Part shown: one piece after another, positions 1 to 9,142 of the stretch
How the letters are laid out: every line of letters begins with the position of its first letter
Numbering within the stretch: the first letter of the stretch is position 1
Assembly: GCA_024698125.1 (NCBI GenBank)
Contig: JAILRQ010000102.1
Coordinates: 1 to 34,185, forward strand
DNA: 34,185 nucleotides
Source of the DNA: Acholeplasmatales bacterium
GTDB lineage: Bacteria > Bacillota_I > Bacilli_A > Acholeplasmatales > Anaeroplasmataceae
Reading direction: 5' to 3'
Position numbers and translations under genes: made by a program
The notes under the pieces: model-generated
Database searches by the model: none
Told to the model about the DNA's origin: nothing
The model's input: the letters and a program-made list of their open reading frames with translations, nothing else

Positions 1-1266
1 ATTAACAATTTAATAAAGCCTAATGAAAGGGTAGTTGTAGCCTTATCAGGTGGTGTCGATTCATCTGTATTATTCTACACTCTTAAAAACATGGGATATG
101 ATGTAATAGTAGCCCATGTTAATCATAAAAAGAGAGTTGAATCTGATATGGAGGAGCAAAAGATTATTGAAATGTGTAATGCTACACATACCAAATATGA
201 AATCCTCCATCTAGAAAAGATTAATCAAAACTTTGAGGCTAAGGCTCATAAAAGAAGGTATGAGTTCTTCCTAGAGGTTGCTAAAAAGCATAATGCTAGG
301 TATATAGCGACTGCACATCATGCTGATGATAATGCTGAAACTATACTTATGAACATTATGTCAGGATCTAACCTTTATGGATATGGTGGTATAGCACCAG
401 ACCTTGTAATAGATGGTATTCACATTATTCGTCCTCTTCTTTCCTTATCTAAGGAAGAAATTAAGGAGTTTGCGATGAATAATCATATTGAATATTATGA
501 GGATTATACAAATGCCTTAGATGATTTTACTCGTAATAGAGTGAGGCATCATATCATCCCTGTTTTAAAAAGGGAATGCCCTAATCTTTTAGATAGAACT
601 AATGCTTATTCAAATCAGCTTCATGAGGCCTTTGATTTTGTAAGAGGGTTATCTATAGATTATTTAAAGAATAATGATAATAAAATCAATAAGGAATCAT
701 TTGATAAGCTTCACATCTTCCAGAAAAAGGATATCATCTGTCTTCTTCTTGAGGAGTATGATATCTTAAGAAGTGAAAATCTTATCAATGATTTATTAAA
801 GCTTATTTCAAATGATAAGCCACAGCTTGATTACAATCTATCAAATGGGCTTATATTTAAAAAGAGATATGACACTATCTTTATTGATAGATGTGATAAT
901 AATAGTGCATTTAGCTTTGTTTTGAATAATAGAAATGATATTATTGATAATAATAAGCTTAGGGCTTATTTTACAGATAGCATTCCTGAGGGTGCAATTT
1001 ATTTAAAGTTATGCTATAATGATATAGTATTTCCACTTACAATCCGTAACAGGAAAAATGGAGATAGAATTAGGCTTTCAGCTGGTGAAAAAAAGATAAA
1101 GGACTTGCTTATTGATAAGAAGATTTTAAAGGAAGATAGGGATAATATTCCTCTTCTTGTTGATGGTAATGATAATATCCTTTGGGTTTATAATCTAGCC
1201 AAGGCTGAAGCGATTCATAAGTATAGGGATAATTATGATATATTCCTAGTTTTAGAGGTGAAATAA
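1..1266 (+). CDS. tilS: tRNA(Ile)-lysidine synthase, 5' end cut by window edge
   Basis: TilS joins lysine to C34 of the tRNA-Ile that reads AUA, using ATP, in the cytoplasm. The frame is open from base 1 and already shows the PP-loop SGGVDSS (bases 49-69), so only a few N-terminal residues are missing; the ATG at 91 lies after the ATP site and cannot be the start. The later block with HHADDNAETILMN and a C-terminal TilS-type domain (around RNRKNGDRIRLSAG) are present. It ends one base before hpt, and tilS-hpt-ftsH is a classic Bacillota order. The identification is firm; the true start is outside the window. Confidence 0.95.
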   Translation: MNNLIKPNERVVVALSGGVDSSVLFYTLKNMGYDVIVAHVNHKKRVESDMEEQKIIEMCNATHTKYEILHLEKINQNFEAKAHKRRYEFFLEVAKKHNARYIATAHHADDNAETILMNIMSGSNLYGYGGIAPDLVIDGIHIIRPLLSLSKEEIKEFAMNNHIEYYEDYTNALDDFTRNRVRHHIIPVLKRECPNLLDRTNAYSNQLHEAFDFVRGLSIDYLKNNDNKINKESFDKLHIFQKKDIICLLLEEYDILRSENLINDLLKLISNDKPQLDYNLSNGLIFKKRYDTIFIDRCDNNSAFSFVLNNRNDIIDNNKLRAYFTDSIPEGAIYLKLCYNDIVFPLTIRNRKNGDRIRLSAGEKKIKDLLIDKKILKEDRDNIPLLVDGNDNILWVYNLAKAEAIHKYRDNYDIFLVLEVK

Positions 1267-1267
1267 T

Positions 1268-1801
1268 ATGCAAAATGATTTAGCTAAGGTTCTAATATCT
1301 GAGGATGAAATTATAGATTGCTGTAAAAGACTTGGAAAGCAAATTGAGTCTGACTATAAGGATAAGAATCCTATAGTAGTTGGACTATTAAAGGGTTGTG
1401 AGCCTTTTATGTCAGATTTAATCAAGAATATCAATACATATATTAGAACTGATTATATGGACTGCTCTTCATATAATGGAACAGTATCTACTGGTTCAAT
1501 TATTATTAAGAAGGATTTAGATGAGGATGTTAGTGGTCAGGATGTTATTATTGTAGATGATATTATTGACTCAGGTGCTACTCTATATGAAATAGTAGAT
1601 ATTTTAAAAAAGAGAGGCGCTAAATCAGTTAAGACCTGTGTTCTTCTATCTAAGGATGTTAAAAGAAAGTTTGATCTTCATGTAGACTATGTTGGTACTA
1701 CAGTTCCTAATGAGTTTGTAGTAGGATATGGTCTAGATTTTAATGAAGCATATAGAAATCTTCCATATATTGGTGTGTTAAAGGAAGAATTATATAAGTA
1801 A
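1268..1801 (+). CDS. hpt: hypoxanthine(-guanine) phosphoribosyltransferase
   Basis: A purine salvage enzyme that converts hypoxanthine or guanine plus PRPP into IMP or GMP. The 177-residue length is typical. The PRPP-binding motif [14 protein letters not shown] is intact, and the flexible-loop region SSYNGT and the base-binding end [15 protein letters not shown] are as in the family. The start ATG lies one base after the tilS stop, with GAGGTG inside the end of tilS as ribosome binding site, so translation is probably coupled. In some Bacillota Hpt and TilS also act together in controlling ftsH; nothing here tests that. Confidence 0.95.
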   Translation: MQNDLAKVLISEDEIIDCCKRLGKQIESDYKDKNPIVVGLLKGCEPFMSDLIKNINTYIRTDYMDCSSYNGTVSTGSIIIKKDLDEDVSGQDVIIVDDIIDSGATLYEIVDILKKRGAKSVKTCVLLSKDVKRKFDLHVDYVGTTVPNEFVVGYGLDFNEAYRNLPYIGVLKEELYK

Positions 1802-1821
1802 TATTAGTAAGGAGTTATGTG

Positions 1822-4038
1822 ATGGATAATAATCAACAAAACAATCAAAATCAAAACAATCAGCAAAACAATCAAAACAAAAATAATACTCCAAATAGAA
1901 GAAAGGGAGGATTCTTTTCATCATTTGGAGCATATATTCTAGTTATTCTATTGATAATTGGTGTATGGTTTGCTTACTCAAAGCTTAAGGCTACAAGCTA
2001 TGAAACTATCGAGTATAGTGAGCTTACATCTGCTATTACTGAGGATAGATATATCTCAGGTTCTGCTAAGCCTGCTGGTGAATCTAATGAGGGTATCTAT
2101 ATTATTAAGGGTACTATTTATGAAGATGCTGAGCATACTGAGGTTATCTATTATAAGATTAATGTAACAGAGTCTCAATATGATGAGCTTGTTGGAGCTA
2201 CATATAATGTTGACATTACATTAAAGACAATTTCAACAAATGCTGCAATGACTTGGATAATGTATCTTCTTCCATATGTATTAATCATTGGAGCAATTAT
2301 ACTTATCTCAAGATCTAGTGGAAACTCTAAGGCATTTGACTTTGCCAAGTCTAATGCAAGAAAGTCTAATGGTGGAAAGGTTACATTTGATGATGTAGCT
2401 GGATGTGATGAGGAAAAGCAAGAGCTTATTGAGGTTGTAGACTTCCTTAAGTCTCCTAAGAAATATGCCGATATGGGTGCAAGAATTCCAAAGGGAATTC
2501 TACTATTCGGTCCTCCAGGTACAGGAAAAACTTTACTAGCAAGAGCTGTTGCTGGTGAGGCTGGAGTACCATTCTTCTCAATCTCTGGTTCAGAGTTTGT
2601 GGAGATGTTCGTTGGAGTTGGAGCTTCTCGTGTGCGTGATTTATTCAAGCAAGCTAAGGAGCAGCATCCATGTATTATCTTTATCGATGAGATTGATGCG
2701 GTAGGAAGACAGCGTGGTGCTGGAATGGGTGGAGGACACGATGAGCGTGAGCAAACACTTAACCAGCTACTAGTTGAAATGGACGGATTCTCTACTAACC
2801 TAGGAATCATTGTTATGGCCGCAACAAATAGACCAGACGTATTAGACCCTGCGCTATTAAGACCAGGAAGATTTGATAGACAAATCACTATTTCTGCTCC
2901 TGATGTTACAGGACGTGAGGCAATCCTAAAGGTACATGCAAGAAACAAGCATTTAGCAGAGGATGTTAAGCTTGATGAGCTTGCAGCTCGTATCCCAGGA
3001 TTTAGTGGAGCTGATATTGAGAATCTATTAAACGAGGCAGCAATCCTTGCCGCTCGTGATAATAGAAAGGTAATTTCAGCTGATGATTTAGATGAGGCAA
3101 CAGACCGTGTTATGATGGGACCTGCTAAGAAGAGCAGAAAGTATTCAGAGCACGAAAAGGATTTAGTTGCACATCATGAGGCAGGTCATGCTGTAATTGG
3201 ATTAAAGCTTGAGCATGCCAATGTTGTTCAAAAGGTTACAATTATTCCTCGTGGACAAGCTGGTGGTTATACACTAATGCTTCCAGAGCAGGAAACATAT
3301 TTTGAAACTAAGCGTTCTCTACTAGACCAAATAACAGGTCTTCTTGGAGGAAGAGTTGCTGAGGAGATTACATTCAATGAGGTATCAACTGGTGCTTCTA
3401 ACGATTTCCAAAGAGCAACACGTATCGCTCGTTCTATGGTTACAGAGTATGGAATGTCTTCTTTAGGACCTGTTCAATATGAGCAGCAAACAGGATCAGT
3501 TTTTTTAGGACGTGACTATATGAAGGAAAAGAACTTCTCTGACCAGGTAGCTCTTGAAATCGATAGAGAGCAACGTAAGATTATTGAAGAGTGCTACACT
3601 GATTGTAAGAGAATTCTTACAGAAAACATTGACCTATTAAATACTATTGCTGAATACCTAAAGAAGGTTGAAACATTAACTAAGGCTGATATTGATGAAA
3701 TCGCAGAGACTATGCATTTAAAGCGTTGGGATGATCGTGATAGAATCAAGGCTGAGCGTGAGGCTAAGGAAGCTATGATGAAGGCAGCTGAAAATGCTAC
3801 TAAGGCTTGCCCTACATGTGGTACTGAAAATAAAAAGGATGCTATGTTCTGCATTAACTGTGGACGTAACATTGAATCAGTAACACCTCATAATGTAGAG
3901 CCAGTTACTCCTTCTACTCCTTCAGAGGAAAAGCCTTTAGAGGAGAAGCCTATGGATGATACTCCTTCAGAGGATAACACATTAGATAACAGCACTGAGG
4001 ATAACTCTTCAGAGGATAATAATAATGAGACTAGATAA
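1822..4038 (+). CDS. ftsH: ATP-dependent zinc metalloprotease FtsH with an added C-terminal zinc ribbon
   Basis: Membrane-bound AAA+ protease that degrades misfolded and short-lived membrane and cytosolic proteins. A Gln/Asn-rich N-terminus is followed by a membrane segment (about 36-52), an extracytoplasmic domain, a second membrane segment (about 144-162), the Walker A motif GPPGTGKT (230-237), Walker B (IIFIDEID), the arginine-finger region and the zinc site HEAGH (452-456). Unusually, the C-terminus carries four cysteines as CPTC and CINC (C663, C666, C677, C680), a zinc-ribbon pattern, followed by a roughly 55-residue acidic Ser/Thr/Pro-rich tail. The ATG at 1822 is preferred to the GTG at 1819 because AAGGAG lies 7 bases upstream of it. 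Confidence 0.95.
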   Translation: MDNNQQNNQNQNNQQNNQNKNNTPNRRKGGFFSSFGAYILVILLIIGVWFAYSKLKATSYETIEYSELTSAITEDRYISGSAKPAGESNEGIYIIKGTIYEDAEHTEVIYYKINVTESQYDELVGATYNVDITLKTISTNAAMTWIMYLLPYVLIIGAIILISRSSGNSKAFDFAKSNARKSNGGKVTFDDVAGCDEEKQELIEVVDFLKSPKKYADMGARIPKGILLFGPPGTGKTLLARAVAGEAGVPFFSISGSEFVEMFVGVGASRVRDLFKQAKEQHPCIIFIDEIDAVGRQRGAGMGGGHDEREQTLNQLLVEMDGFSTNLGIIVMAATNRPDVLDPALLRPGRFDRQITISAPDVTGREAILKVHARNKHLAEDVKLDELAARIPGFSGADIENLLNEAAILAARDNRKVISADDLDEATDRVMMGPAKKSRKYSEHEKDLVAHHEAGHAVIGLKLEHANVVQKVTIIPRGQAGGYTLMLPEQETYFETKRSLLDQITGLLGGRVAEEITFNEVSTGASNDFQRATRIARSMVTEYGMSSLGPVQYEQQTGSVFLGRDYMKEKNFSDQVALEIDREQRKIIEECYTDCKRILTENIDLLNTIAEYLKKVETLTKADIDEIAETMHLKRWDDRDRIKAEREAKEAMMKAAENATKACPTCGTENKKDAMFCINCGRNIESVTPHNVEPVTPSTPSEEKPLEEKPMDDTPSEDNTLDNSTEDNSSEDNNNETR

Positions 4039-4291
4039 GTTCTTAAAGGTTTCTAGAGTTATTAAGCGTAGAACCCTTGCTAAGGAGGTTGCCTCTGATG
4101 AGCGTATCCTTCTTAATGATAAAATTGCCAAGCCAAGCTCACAGCTTAAGCCTGGTGATATAATCACTATCCTTTTTGGAAATAAAGAGGTAAAGATTAG
4201 AGTACTTGAGCTTCTAGATTCAACAAAAAAAGCTGATACAGATAAAATGTATGAGCTAATAAGTGAAAGAAAAATAAATCCTGCAGATTAA
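4025..4291 (+). CDS. rqcP: S4-domain RNA-binding protein, RqcP/YabO type
   Basis: A small (88 aa) S4-domain protein. The opening [22 protein letters not shown] is the S4 fold with its basic RNA-binding helix, and the length and C-terminus fit RqcP (formerly YabO), which works with RqcH in adding alanine tails to peptides stuck on split 60S-like ribosomal subunits (50S). The start overlaps the last 14 bases of ftsH in another frame, which points to translational coupling. The family also includes Hsp15-like proteins; the short length and context favour RqcP. A terminator overlaps the last codons. Confidence 0.88.
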   Translation: MRLDKFLKVSRVIKRRTLAKEVASDERILLNDKIAKPSSQLKPGDIITILFGNKEVKIRVLELLDSTKKADTDKMYELISERKINPAD

Positions 4292-4311
4292 TCTCTGCAG
4301 GATATTTTTTT
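4279..4311. terminator. bidirectional intrinsic terminator between rqcP and the HAD gene
   Basis: A perfect 9-bp stem TCCTGCAGA / TCTGCAGGA (4279-4287, 4294-4302) with a six-base loop is followed by a T-rich run on the plus strand. It ends the tilS-hpt-ftsH-rqcP operon and sits just beyond the stop of the convergent HAD gene. Confidence 0.88.
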
Positions 4312-4312
4312 A

Positions 4313-4942
4313 TTATAAATACTTCTTTATATCACTAAGCTTATCAATCACATCATGACCCTTAAAAAAATCCTCATGCTGATGTCCTCCACTAAAAAGC
4401 ACACCCTTACAGCCAATAAGATCTGCTACCTCTATATCGTGAAGTGAGTCCCCTACACATATGATATCCTTAGGGTCTATATTGTTTTCCTTAATAAAGC
4501 TATAGCCTATCATAACCTTACTTCCACCCTCAACATTAGATGTACCAAGCACCTTATTGAAGAAGGAATATATCTTATAATACTTAAGCTGGAAGGTTAG
4601 GTTATTTATTTCAGATGATGATAGGCATATAAGATAATGCCCCATATCTCTTAGCTCACAAAGTAGGTCATATACATCAGGATATAGCTTACATGATAAT
4701 GATTCTCTCATATATCTATCGTTATAAACTATAGCTAAATCCTCAAACCTATCCATATTTAAATCAAGGCCTGCTCTTATATAGTAATCTCTTATAGGAA
4801 AGCCAAAGATATGTCTATATCTATCCATATCAAGTGTTGGCTTATTCTGCTCTAAGAGAAACTGATTTATAAGCTTTAATCCTAAATCTACATCATTAAG
4901 GATTGTCCCATTAAAATCAAATATTATATATTTCTTATTCAT
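4313..4942 (-). CDS. HAD-superfamily phosphatase (phosphoglycolate phosphatase-like)
   Basis: A haloacid dehalogenase-fold hydrolase of 209 residues. Motif I is FDFNGTI (the usual DxDGT with Asn in place of the second Asp), motif II is LSSSE, a Lys lies in GGSKVMIG, and motif IV is VGDSLHDIEVA. The alpha-helical cap between motifs I and II fits the PGP/beta-phosphoglucomutase-like subgroup. The Asn variant is common in small HAD proteins of Bacillota, but it removes the usual acid/base Asp of phosphatases, so the substrate and activity are uncertain. The start ATG follows AAGGAGGG. It is divergent from fba. Confidence 0.8.
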   Translation of the reverse strand: MNKKYIIFDFNGTILNDVDLGLKLINQFLLEQNKPTLDMDRYRHIFGFPIRDYYIRAGLDLNMDRFEDLAIVYNDRYMRESLSCKLYPDVYDLLCELRDMGHYLICLSSSEINNLTFQLKYYKIYSFFNKVLGTSNVEGGSKVMIGYSFIKENNIDPKDIICVGDSLHDIEVADLIGCKGVLFSGGHQHEDFFKGHDVIDKLSDIKKYL

Positions 4943-4998
4943 GGTTAGCCCTCCTTAACTTTAATATAATTATACTTTAAAATGAGCACTTTTTGTAG

Positions 4999-5004
4999 TA
5001 TAAT
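4999..5004 (+). promoter_or_regulatory. -10 element of the fba promoter
   Basis: TATAAT with a weak -35 (TTTAAA at 4976-4981, 17-bp spacing). The transcript would start just before the AAGGAGGG ribosome binding site of fba. An opposite TATAAT serving the HAD gene lies in the same 90-bp gap. Confidence 0.55.
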
Positions 5005-5032
5005 TTGTTTATGGAAAAAAAGGAGGGCTATT

Positions 5033-5968
5033 ATGCCATTAGTAAACGAATTAGAAATGTTAAAGAAGGCATATGACGAAGGATATGCCGTTGGTGCTTT
5101 TAACATTAACAATATGGAAACTATTCAAGGAATAGTTGAGGCTGCAAAGCTTGAAAAATCACCAATTATTCTTCAGGTATCTAGAGGAGCTAGAAAGTAT
5201 GCTAACCCAGTATACCTACAAAAGCTAGTTGAGGCTGCTGTTATTGATTCAGGGCTTCCTATTGCACTTCACCTAGACCATGGAGATTCATTTGAGATTT
5301 GTAAGGAGTGTATTGATACAGGATTCACTTCTGTTATGATTGATGGTTCTTCATTACCTTATGAGGAGAATGTTGCGGTAACTAAGAAGGTATGTGAGTA
5401 TGCACATGCACACACTCCTTATGTTACAGTTGAGGGAGAGCTTGGAACACTTGCAGGTATTGAGGATGAGGTTAATGTTGAGCATTCATCATATACTGAT
5501 CCTAACACTGTTGAGGATTTCGTTAAGAGAACTGGTGTTGATTCACTAGCTATCGCTATTGGAACATCACATGGAGCATTCAAGTTCAAGCCAGGTACTA
5601 AGCCACAATTAAGATTTGATATTCTAGAGGAGGTTTCAAGACGTCTTCCAGGATTCCCTATCGTATTACATGGAGCTTCTTCCGTACTTCAAGACTACGT
5701 TAAGATGTTTAACGAGTGTGGTGGAGATATGAAGGATGCCCTAGGAGTACCAGAGGAGCTATTATCTAAGGCTTCTAAGATGGCTGTATGTAAGATTAAT
5801 ATTGATTCTGATATTAGACTTGCTTGCTATGCACCAATGCGTAAGTATATTCTAGATAACCCTACAGTATTCGATCCACGTAAGCCACTTGGTGTTGCAC
5901 GTGATAACATTACTGAGGCAGTAAGACATAAGATGAGAGATGTTCTTCACTCATCAAATAAGGCTTAA
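5033..5968 (+). CDS. fba: class II fructose-bisphosphate aldolase
   Basis: Zinc-dependent glycolytic aldolase that cleaves fructose-1,6-bisphosphate to DHAP and glyceraldehyde-3-phosphate. The family signatures are visible: AFNINNMET near the N-terminus, the zinc/substrate region LHLDHGD, VEGELGTLAG, the second zinc region AIGTSHGAFKF, VLHGASSV and KINIDSDIRLA. The frame is open upstream to 4982, but the start is the ATG at 5033, which has AAGGAGGG immediately upstream and gives the family-standard N-terminus MPLVNELEML (311 aa). Codons are of the highly expressed type (CGT, GGA). A tagatose-bisphosphate or 6-phospho-sulfo-sugar role is possible but less likely. Confidence 0.93.
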   Translation: MPLVNELEMLKKAYDEGYAVGAFNINNMETIQGIVEAAKLEKSPIILQVSRGARKYANPVYLQKLVEAAVIDSGLPIALHLDHGDSFEICKECIDTGFTSVMIDGSSLPYEENVAVTKKVCEYAHAHTPYVTVEGELGTLAGIEDEVNVEHSSYTDPNTVEDFVKRTGVDSLAIAIGTSHGAFKFKPGTKPQLRFDILEEVSRRLPGFPIVLHGASSVLQDYVKMFNECGGDMKDALGVPEELLSKASKMAVCKINIDSDIRLACYAPMRKYILDNPTVFDPRKPLGVARDNITEAVRHKMRDVLHSSNKA

Positions 5969-5975
5969 ATTATAG

Positions 5976-6000
5976 AAAGGAGCACTGCTCCTTTTTATTT
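5976..6000 (+). terminator. intrinsic terminator of fba
   Basis: The stem AAAGGAGC / GCTCCTTT with a 3-base loop is followed by TTATTTTATTT, right after the fba stop. Confidence 0.85.
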
Positions 6001-6007
6001 TATTTGC

Positions 6008-6063
6008 TAAAACGCTATACACCATAAATTTATTTGCGTTTTACCAAATTATTATGATATAAT
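6008..6063 (+). promoter_or_regulatory. lysS promoter with an overlapping inverted repeat
   Basis: TTGCGT (6034-6039), an 18-bp spacer and TATAAT (6058-6063). A perfect inverted repeat TAAAACGC (6008-6015) / GCGTTTTA (6036-6043) covers the -35 and could be an operator. No T-box or L-box was found here. Confidence 0.55.
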
Positions 6064-6092
6064 AATATGGATTACTTTTTGGAGGTTATATT

Positions 6093-7649
6093 ATGGAACA
6101 AAAACTTTCTGATCAAGAGATTGTTAGACGTGAAAAGCTAGATAAATTAAGAGAGCTTGGTATTGACCCATTTGGTCAAAGATATGACACAGATGCACAT
6201 GCTTCTGATGTTAAAGCCAAGGCTATGAAGGCTATAGATGAGTTTAATGCAGCTCACACAAACCTTTCAGAGGAGGAGCATAAGGCACAGCTTCATGAAT
6301 ACATCGAGGGATTAAACCTTGAGGTTAATGTTGCTGGACGTATTATGTTTATCCGTAAGATGGGTAAGGCTTCCTTCTACTCACTACAGGATAAGTCTGG
6401 ATTCATCCAGGTTTATATCCGTAAGGATGTAGTAGGTGAGGAGCAATATGCATTATTTAAGATGGCAGATTTAGGAGACTTCGTTGGAACTAAGGGAACT
6501 GTTATGCTAACACAAACAGGTGAGATTACTATTAAGTGTACTTCTTATACTCACCTAGTTAAGGCAGTAAGACCTCTACCTGAGAAATTCCATGGTCTTC
6601 AAGATAAGGAAGAGAGATATAGACGTCGTTACCTAGACCTTATTATGAATGAGGATGCTAAGAAGACAGCTATTATGAGACCTCAAATCATTCGTGCAAT
6701 GCAATCATATTTTGATTCACTAGGATTCATCGAGGTTGAAACTCCAGTTCTTCAAAATATTCAAGGAGGAGCTTCTGCTCGTCCATTCATTACACACCAT
6801 AATGCGCTTGATGCTGACTTCTATCTACGTATCGCAACAGAGCTTCACCTAAAGAGACTTCTTGTTGGAGGACTAGAAAGAGTTTATGAAATTGGACGTA
6901 TCTTCCGTAATGAGGGTATGGATAAGACTCATAACCCAGAGTTCACTACAGTTGAGCTATATCAAGCCTTCGGAGACCTAGAGTCAATGATGGATATCTG
7001 TGAGGGTGTAATTAAGAGTGCAGCCGATAAGGTATGCCATAAGGAGGAGTTCTTAAACCCATTCGATAGAGAGGGTGCTAAGATTGATATCTCTAAGCCA
7101 TTCCGTAGAGTTACTATGTGTGATGTAATTAAGGAGCAAACTGGTGTTGACTTCAAGAATAACAATTATACATTCGAGGAGGCTTGTGAGCTTGCTAAGA
7201 AGCATAATGTTAAGGTTGAGCCTCACTTCATCTCTGTAGGACATATTATTAATGCCTTCTTCGAGGAGTATGGAGAAAAGACATTAATTCAACCAACATT
7301 CCTAATGGGACACCCAATTGAGATTTCACCTCTTACAAAGAAGGACCCACAGGACCCAAGATTTGTTCAACGTTTTGAGCTATTCATTGGAGGACATGAG
7401 TTCGCTAATGCTTATACTGAGCTAAATGACCCAATTGATCAAAAGGAAAGATTCCTAGAGCAGCTTGCTGAGAAGGAAGCTGGAAATGATGAGGCTAACG
7501 AAATGGATACTGATTTCGTAGAGTCTTTAGAGTATGGAATGCCTCCTGCTGGAGGAATTGGAATTGGAATTGATAGACTTGTTATCTTCTTAACAGAGTC
7601 TGAGTCAATTCGTGATGTAATTCTATTCCCTCAAATGAAGACTAGATAG
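6093..7649 (+). CDS. lysS: lysyl-tRNA synthetase, class II
   Basis: Charges tRNA-Lys with lysine. The protein has an N-terminal OB-fold anticodon-binding domain (about residues 65-170, VAGRIMFIRKMGKASFYSLQD), then the class II catalytic core with motif 2 (FRNEGMDKTHNPEFTTVE) and motif 3 (GIGIGIDRLVIFLT). Its 518 residues are slightly longer than the usual 490-505, the extra being in the N-terminal helix. The start ATG has GGAGG at a good distance. It has its own promoter and probably runs into the next gene, 10 bases downstream. Confidence 0.97.
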   Translation: MEQKLSDQEIVRREKLDKLRELGIDPFGQRYDTDAHASDVKAKAMKAIDEFNAAHTNLSEEEHKAQLHEYIEGLNLEVNVAGRIMFIRKMGKASFYSLQDKSGFIQVYIRKDVVGEEQYALFKMADLGDFVGTKGTVMLTQTGEITIKCTSYTHLVKAVRPLPEKFHGLQDKEERYRRRYLDLIMNEDAKKTAIMRPQIIRAMQSYFDSLGFIEVETPVLQNIQGGASARPFITHHNALDADFYLRIATELHLKRLLVGGLERVYEIGRIFRNEGMDKTHNPEFTTVELYQAFGDLESMMDICEGVIKSAADKVCHKEEFLNPFDREGAKIDISKPFRRVTMCDVIKEQTGVDFKNNNYTFEEACELAKKHNVKVEPHFISVGHIINAFFEEYGEKTLIQPTFLMGHPIEISPLTKKDPQDPRFVQRFELFIGGHEFANAYTELNDPIDQKERFLEQLAEKEAGNDEANEMDTDFVESLEYGMPPAGGIGIGIDRLVIFLTESESIRDVILFPQMKTR

Positions 7650-7659
7650 TGGTGATAAA

Positions 7660-8229
7660 ATGGATATTTTAACTGATTATGCCAATTGGAAATTTGATAA
7701 CTACACTCTTATAGACACTCTTTTAAAGAATGGTAGTGCTATAATTCGTAGATTCCCACATGTAATTGCTGTATGTGACTTCTTCTATAATGAGGTTACA
7801 AACAATCACTATAAGATGAGCAAGGATGAGGAAATCATCTTCCAAAGTGGATTCAATTATCTACATGATCATTTTAATACCATTGATTTAATTCTTAAGC
7901 ATGACTTCAACTCTAAGATGGATGAGATGGAGAAATGCAGTAAGACTATAAATCTTCTTCTATACATTAATGACTTCCAGGCAGAGCTTGAAAATGTAGC
8001 TCCAAATAACATTGCCCAAAAGAAAACACTTGATGATCTAGAGCAACGTACTATGCAGTATATTGATACTCATACTAATGCTCCTGATACAATGTTTCAG
8101 CTACTTAGTGATGTAACATCTGAAATGTTTAAGGATGGATACCAAGGAATTAATGAAATAATGTATGAGGTTGCTGAGGAGCTTGGAATTACTCCAGACG
8201 AGCCAGATGACGATATATATGAGATTTAA
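7660..8229 (+). CDS. hypothetical helical acidic protein, 189 aa
   Basis: I do not recognise this protein. It is soluble (no membrane segment or signal peptide), predicted largely helical, with a markedly acidic C-terminus (ELGITPDEPDDDIYEI) and several Asn/His residues in the middle. Only 10 bases separate it from lysS, so it is probably co-transcribed with it, and a good terminator follows directly. The conserved-looking codon use supports a real gene. Nothing in it suggests catalysis; a small interaction or regulatory protein is a guess only. Confidence 0.7.
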   Translation: MDILTDYANWKFDNYTLIDTLLKNGSAIIRRFPHVIAVCDFFYNEVTNNHYKMSKDEEIIFQSGFNYLHDHFNTIDLILKHDFNSKMDEMEKCSKTINLLLYINDFQAELENVAPNNIAQKKTLDDLEQRTMQYIDTHTNAPDTMFQLLSDVTSEMFKDGYQGINEIMYEVAEELGITPDEPDDDIYEI

Positions 8230-8254
8230 TAGGTAGTTATACTACCTATTTTTC
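8228..8254 (+). terminator. terminator of the lysS transcript
   Basis: A 9-bp perfect stem AATAGGTAG / CTACCTATT with a 5-base loop, then TTTC. It overlaps the stop codon of the 189-aa gene. Confidence 0.85.
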
Positions 8255-8264
8255 TTTATATCGC

Positions 8265-8293
8265 TTGAAAGGTCATCCTATTTGAGTTATTAT
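8265..8293 (+). promoter_or_regulatory. sigma-A promoter for the hydrolase-phosphatase pair
   Basis: TTGAAA (8265-8270), a 17-bp spacer and TATTAT (8288-8293), followed about 30 bases later by the GGGGAGG ribosome binding site. Confidence 0.75.
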
Positions 8294-8326
8294 TAAATTA
8301 GGGAAGCCTTGAGGGGAGGCGTTAAT

Positions 8327-9139
8327 ATGAATTACGTTAGAGTTTGTTTAAAGATTTTAATGTTCTTTTTAGTTTTTATGTTTGGAGTAAACTTCATTCA
8401 GGAGCGTATATGCTATATGAGCTTTACTCAAAAGTCAAAAATGGATGATCCAGTTGTTGAACCTGAGTTCATACAAATGAATGAAAAGCTTACTGGATAT
8501 GGATATAGGCTTGATTCTGATTCAGAGCAAGTCATCATCTTCTTTGGTGGTAATTATAATATTGCCTATAATGTTGTAGGTAAAAATGCTAGCATCTTTA
8601 ACTGTACATTTATTTCTCCAGATTATTATGGATCACAGGATAGTAAGGGCCATATGAATCTTAAAACCATGAAAAAAACAGCTGTTGATGTCTATGATTA
8701 TATTAAATCTACATATCCTGATAAAACCATTTATGTAATAGGTCATAGCTATGGTACTGGTATGGCAACATACCTAGCATCCGTTCGTGAGGTAGAAAAG
8801 CTATTTGTAGTATCAGGATTTAGAGATAATGCTGATATCTATAATAGAACTACTCCTATTTTCTATGGTCCATTAAAGGTATTTATTTCAAACAATATAA
8901 AAACTATTGATTACGCCAAGAATGTAGAGTGCAAAGCCTTTATAATGGGTTCTCGAAGCGATTTTACACTATCTGTAGGTATGCAGGAGAAGCTAAGAGA
9001 TGCTTATCCAAATGGAGAGCTTAAGCTATTTGAGAATGTAGAGCATTCTAACTACTTTAAAGATGATGAGGTTATAGATTTCATGCTTGATGAAATCGGA
9101 TTAGAGCCTATTGAGGAGACAACTGATAGTGAGGAATAA
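8327..9139 (+). CDS. membrane-anchored alpha/beta-hydrolase
   Basis: A serine hydrolase of the alpha/beta fold, 270 residues. An N-terminal hydrophobic segment (about residues 7-24) is probably an uncleaved anchor. The nucleophile elbow is GHSYG (S141); likely partners are Asp in GSRSDFT and His in NVEHSNYF, in the right order and spacing. This resembles the YqiA/BEM46-like hydrolases, whose substrates are mostly unknown. The ATG at 8327 was chosen over the upstream TTG at 8309 because GGGGAGG lies between them. It is followed three bases later by the phosphatase gene, so the two are co-transcribed. Confidence 0.8.
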   Translation: MNYVRVCLKILMFFLVFMFGVNFIQERICYMSFTQKSKMDDPVVEPEFIQMNEKLTGYGYRLDSDSEQVIIFFGGNYNIAYNVVGKNASIFNCTFISPDYYGSQDSKGHMNLKTMKKTAVDVYDYIKSTYPDKTIYVIGHSYGTGMATYLASVREVEKLFVVSGFRDNADIYNRTTPIFYGPLKVFISNNIKTIDYAKNVECKAFIMGSRSDFTLSVGMQEKLRDAYPNGELKLFENVEHSNYFKDDEVIDFMLDEIGLEPIEETTDSEE

Positions 9140-9142
9140 TTT

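Noticed and set aside
2175-2948. Long minus-strand open frame inside ftsH
   Set aside because: It lies opposite the most conserved part of ftsH and is explained by codon bias; its translation is low in recognisable features and it has no ribosome binding site.
4947-5029. Inverted repeat AGCCCTCCTT / AAGGAGGGCT between the divergent HAD and fba genes
   Set aside because: Both arms are simply the ribosome binding sites of two divergent genes; they are not on the same transcript, so the symmetry needs no further explanation.
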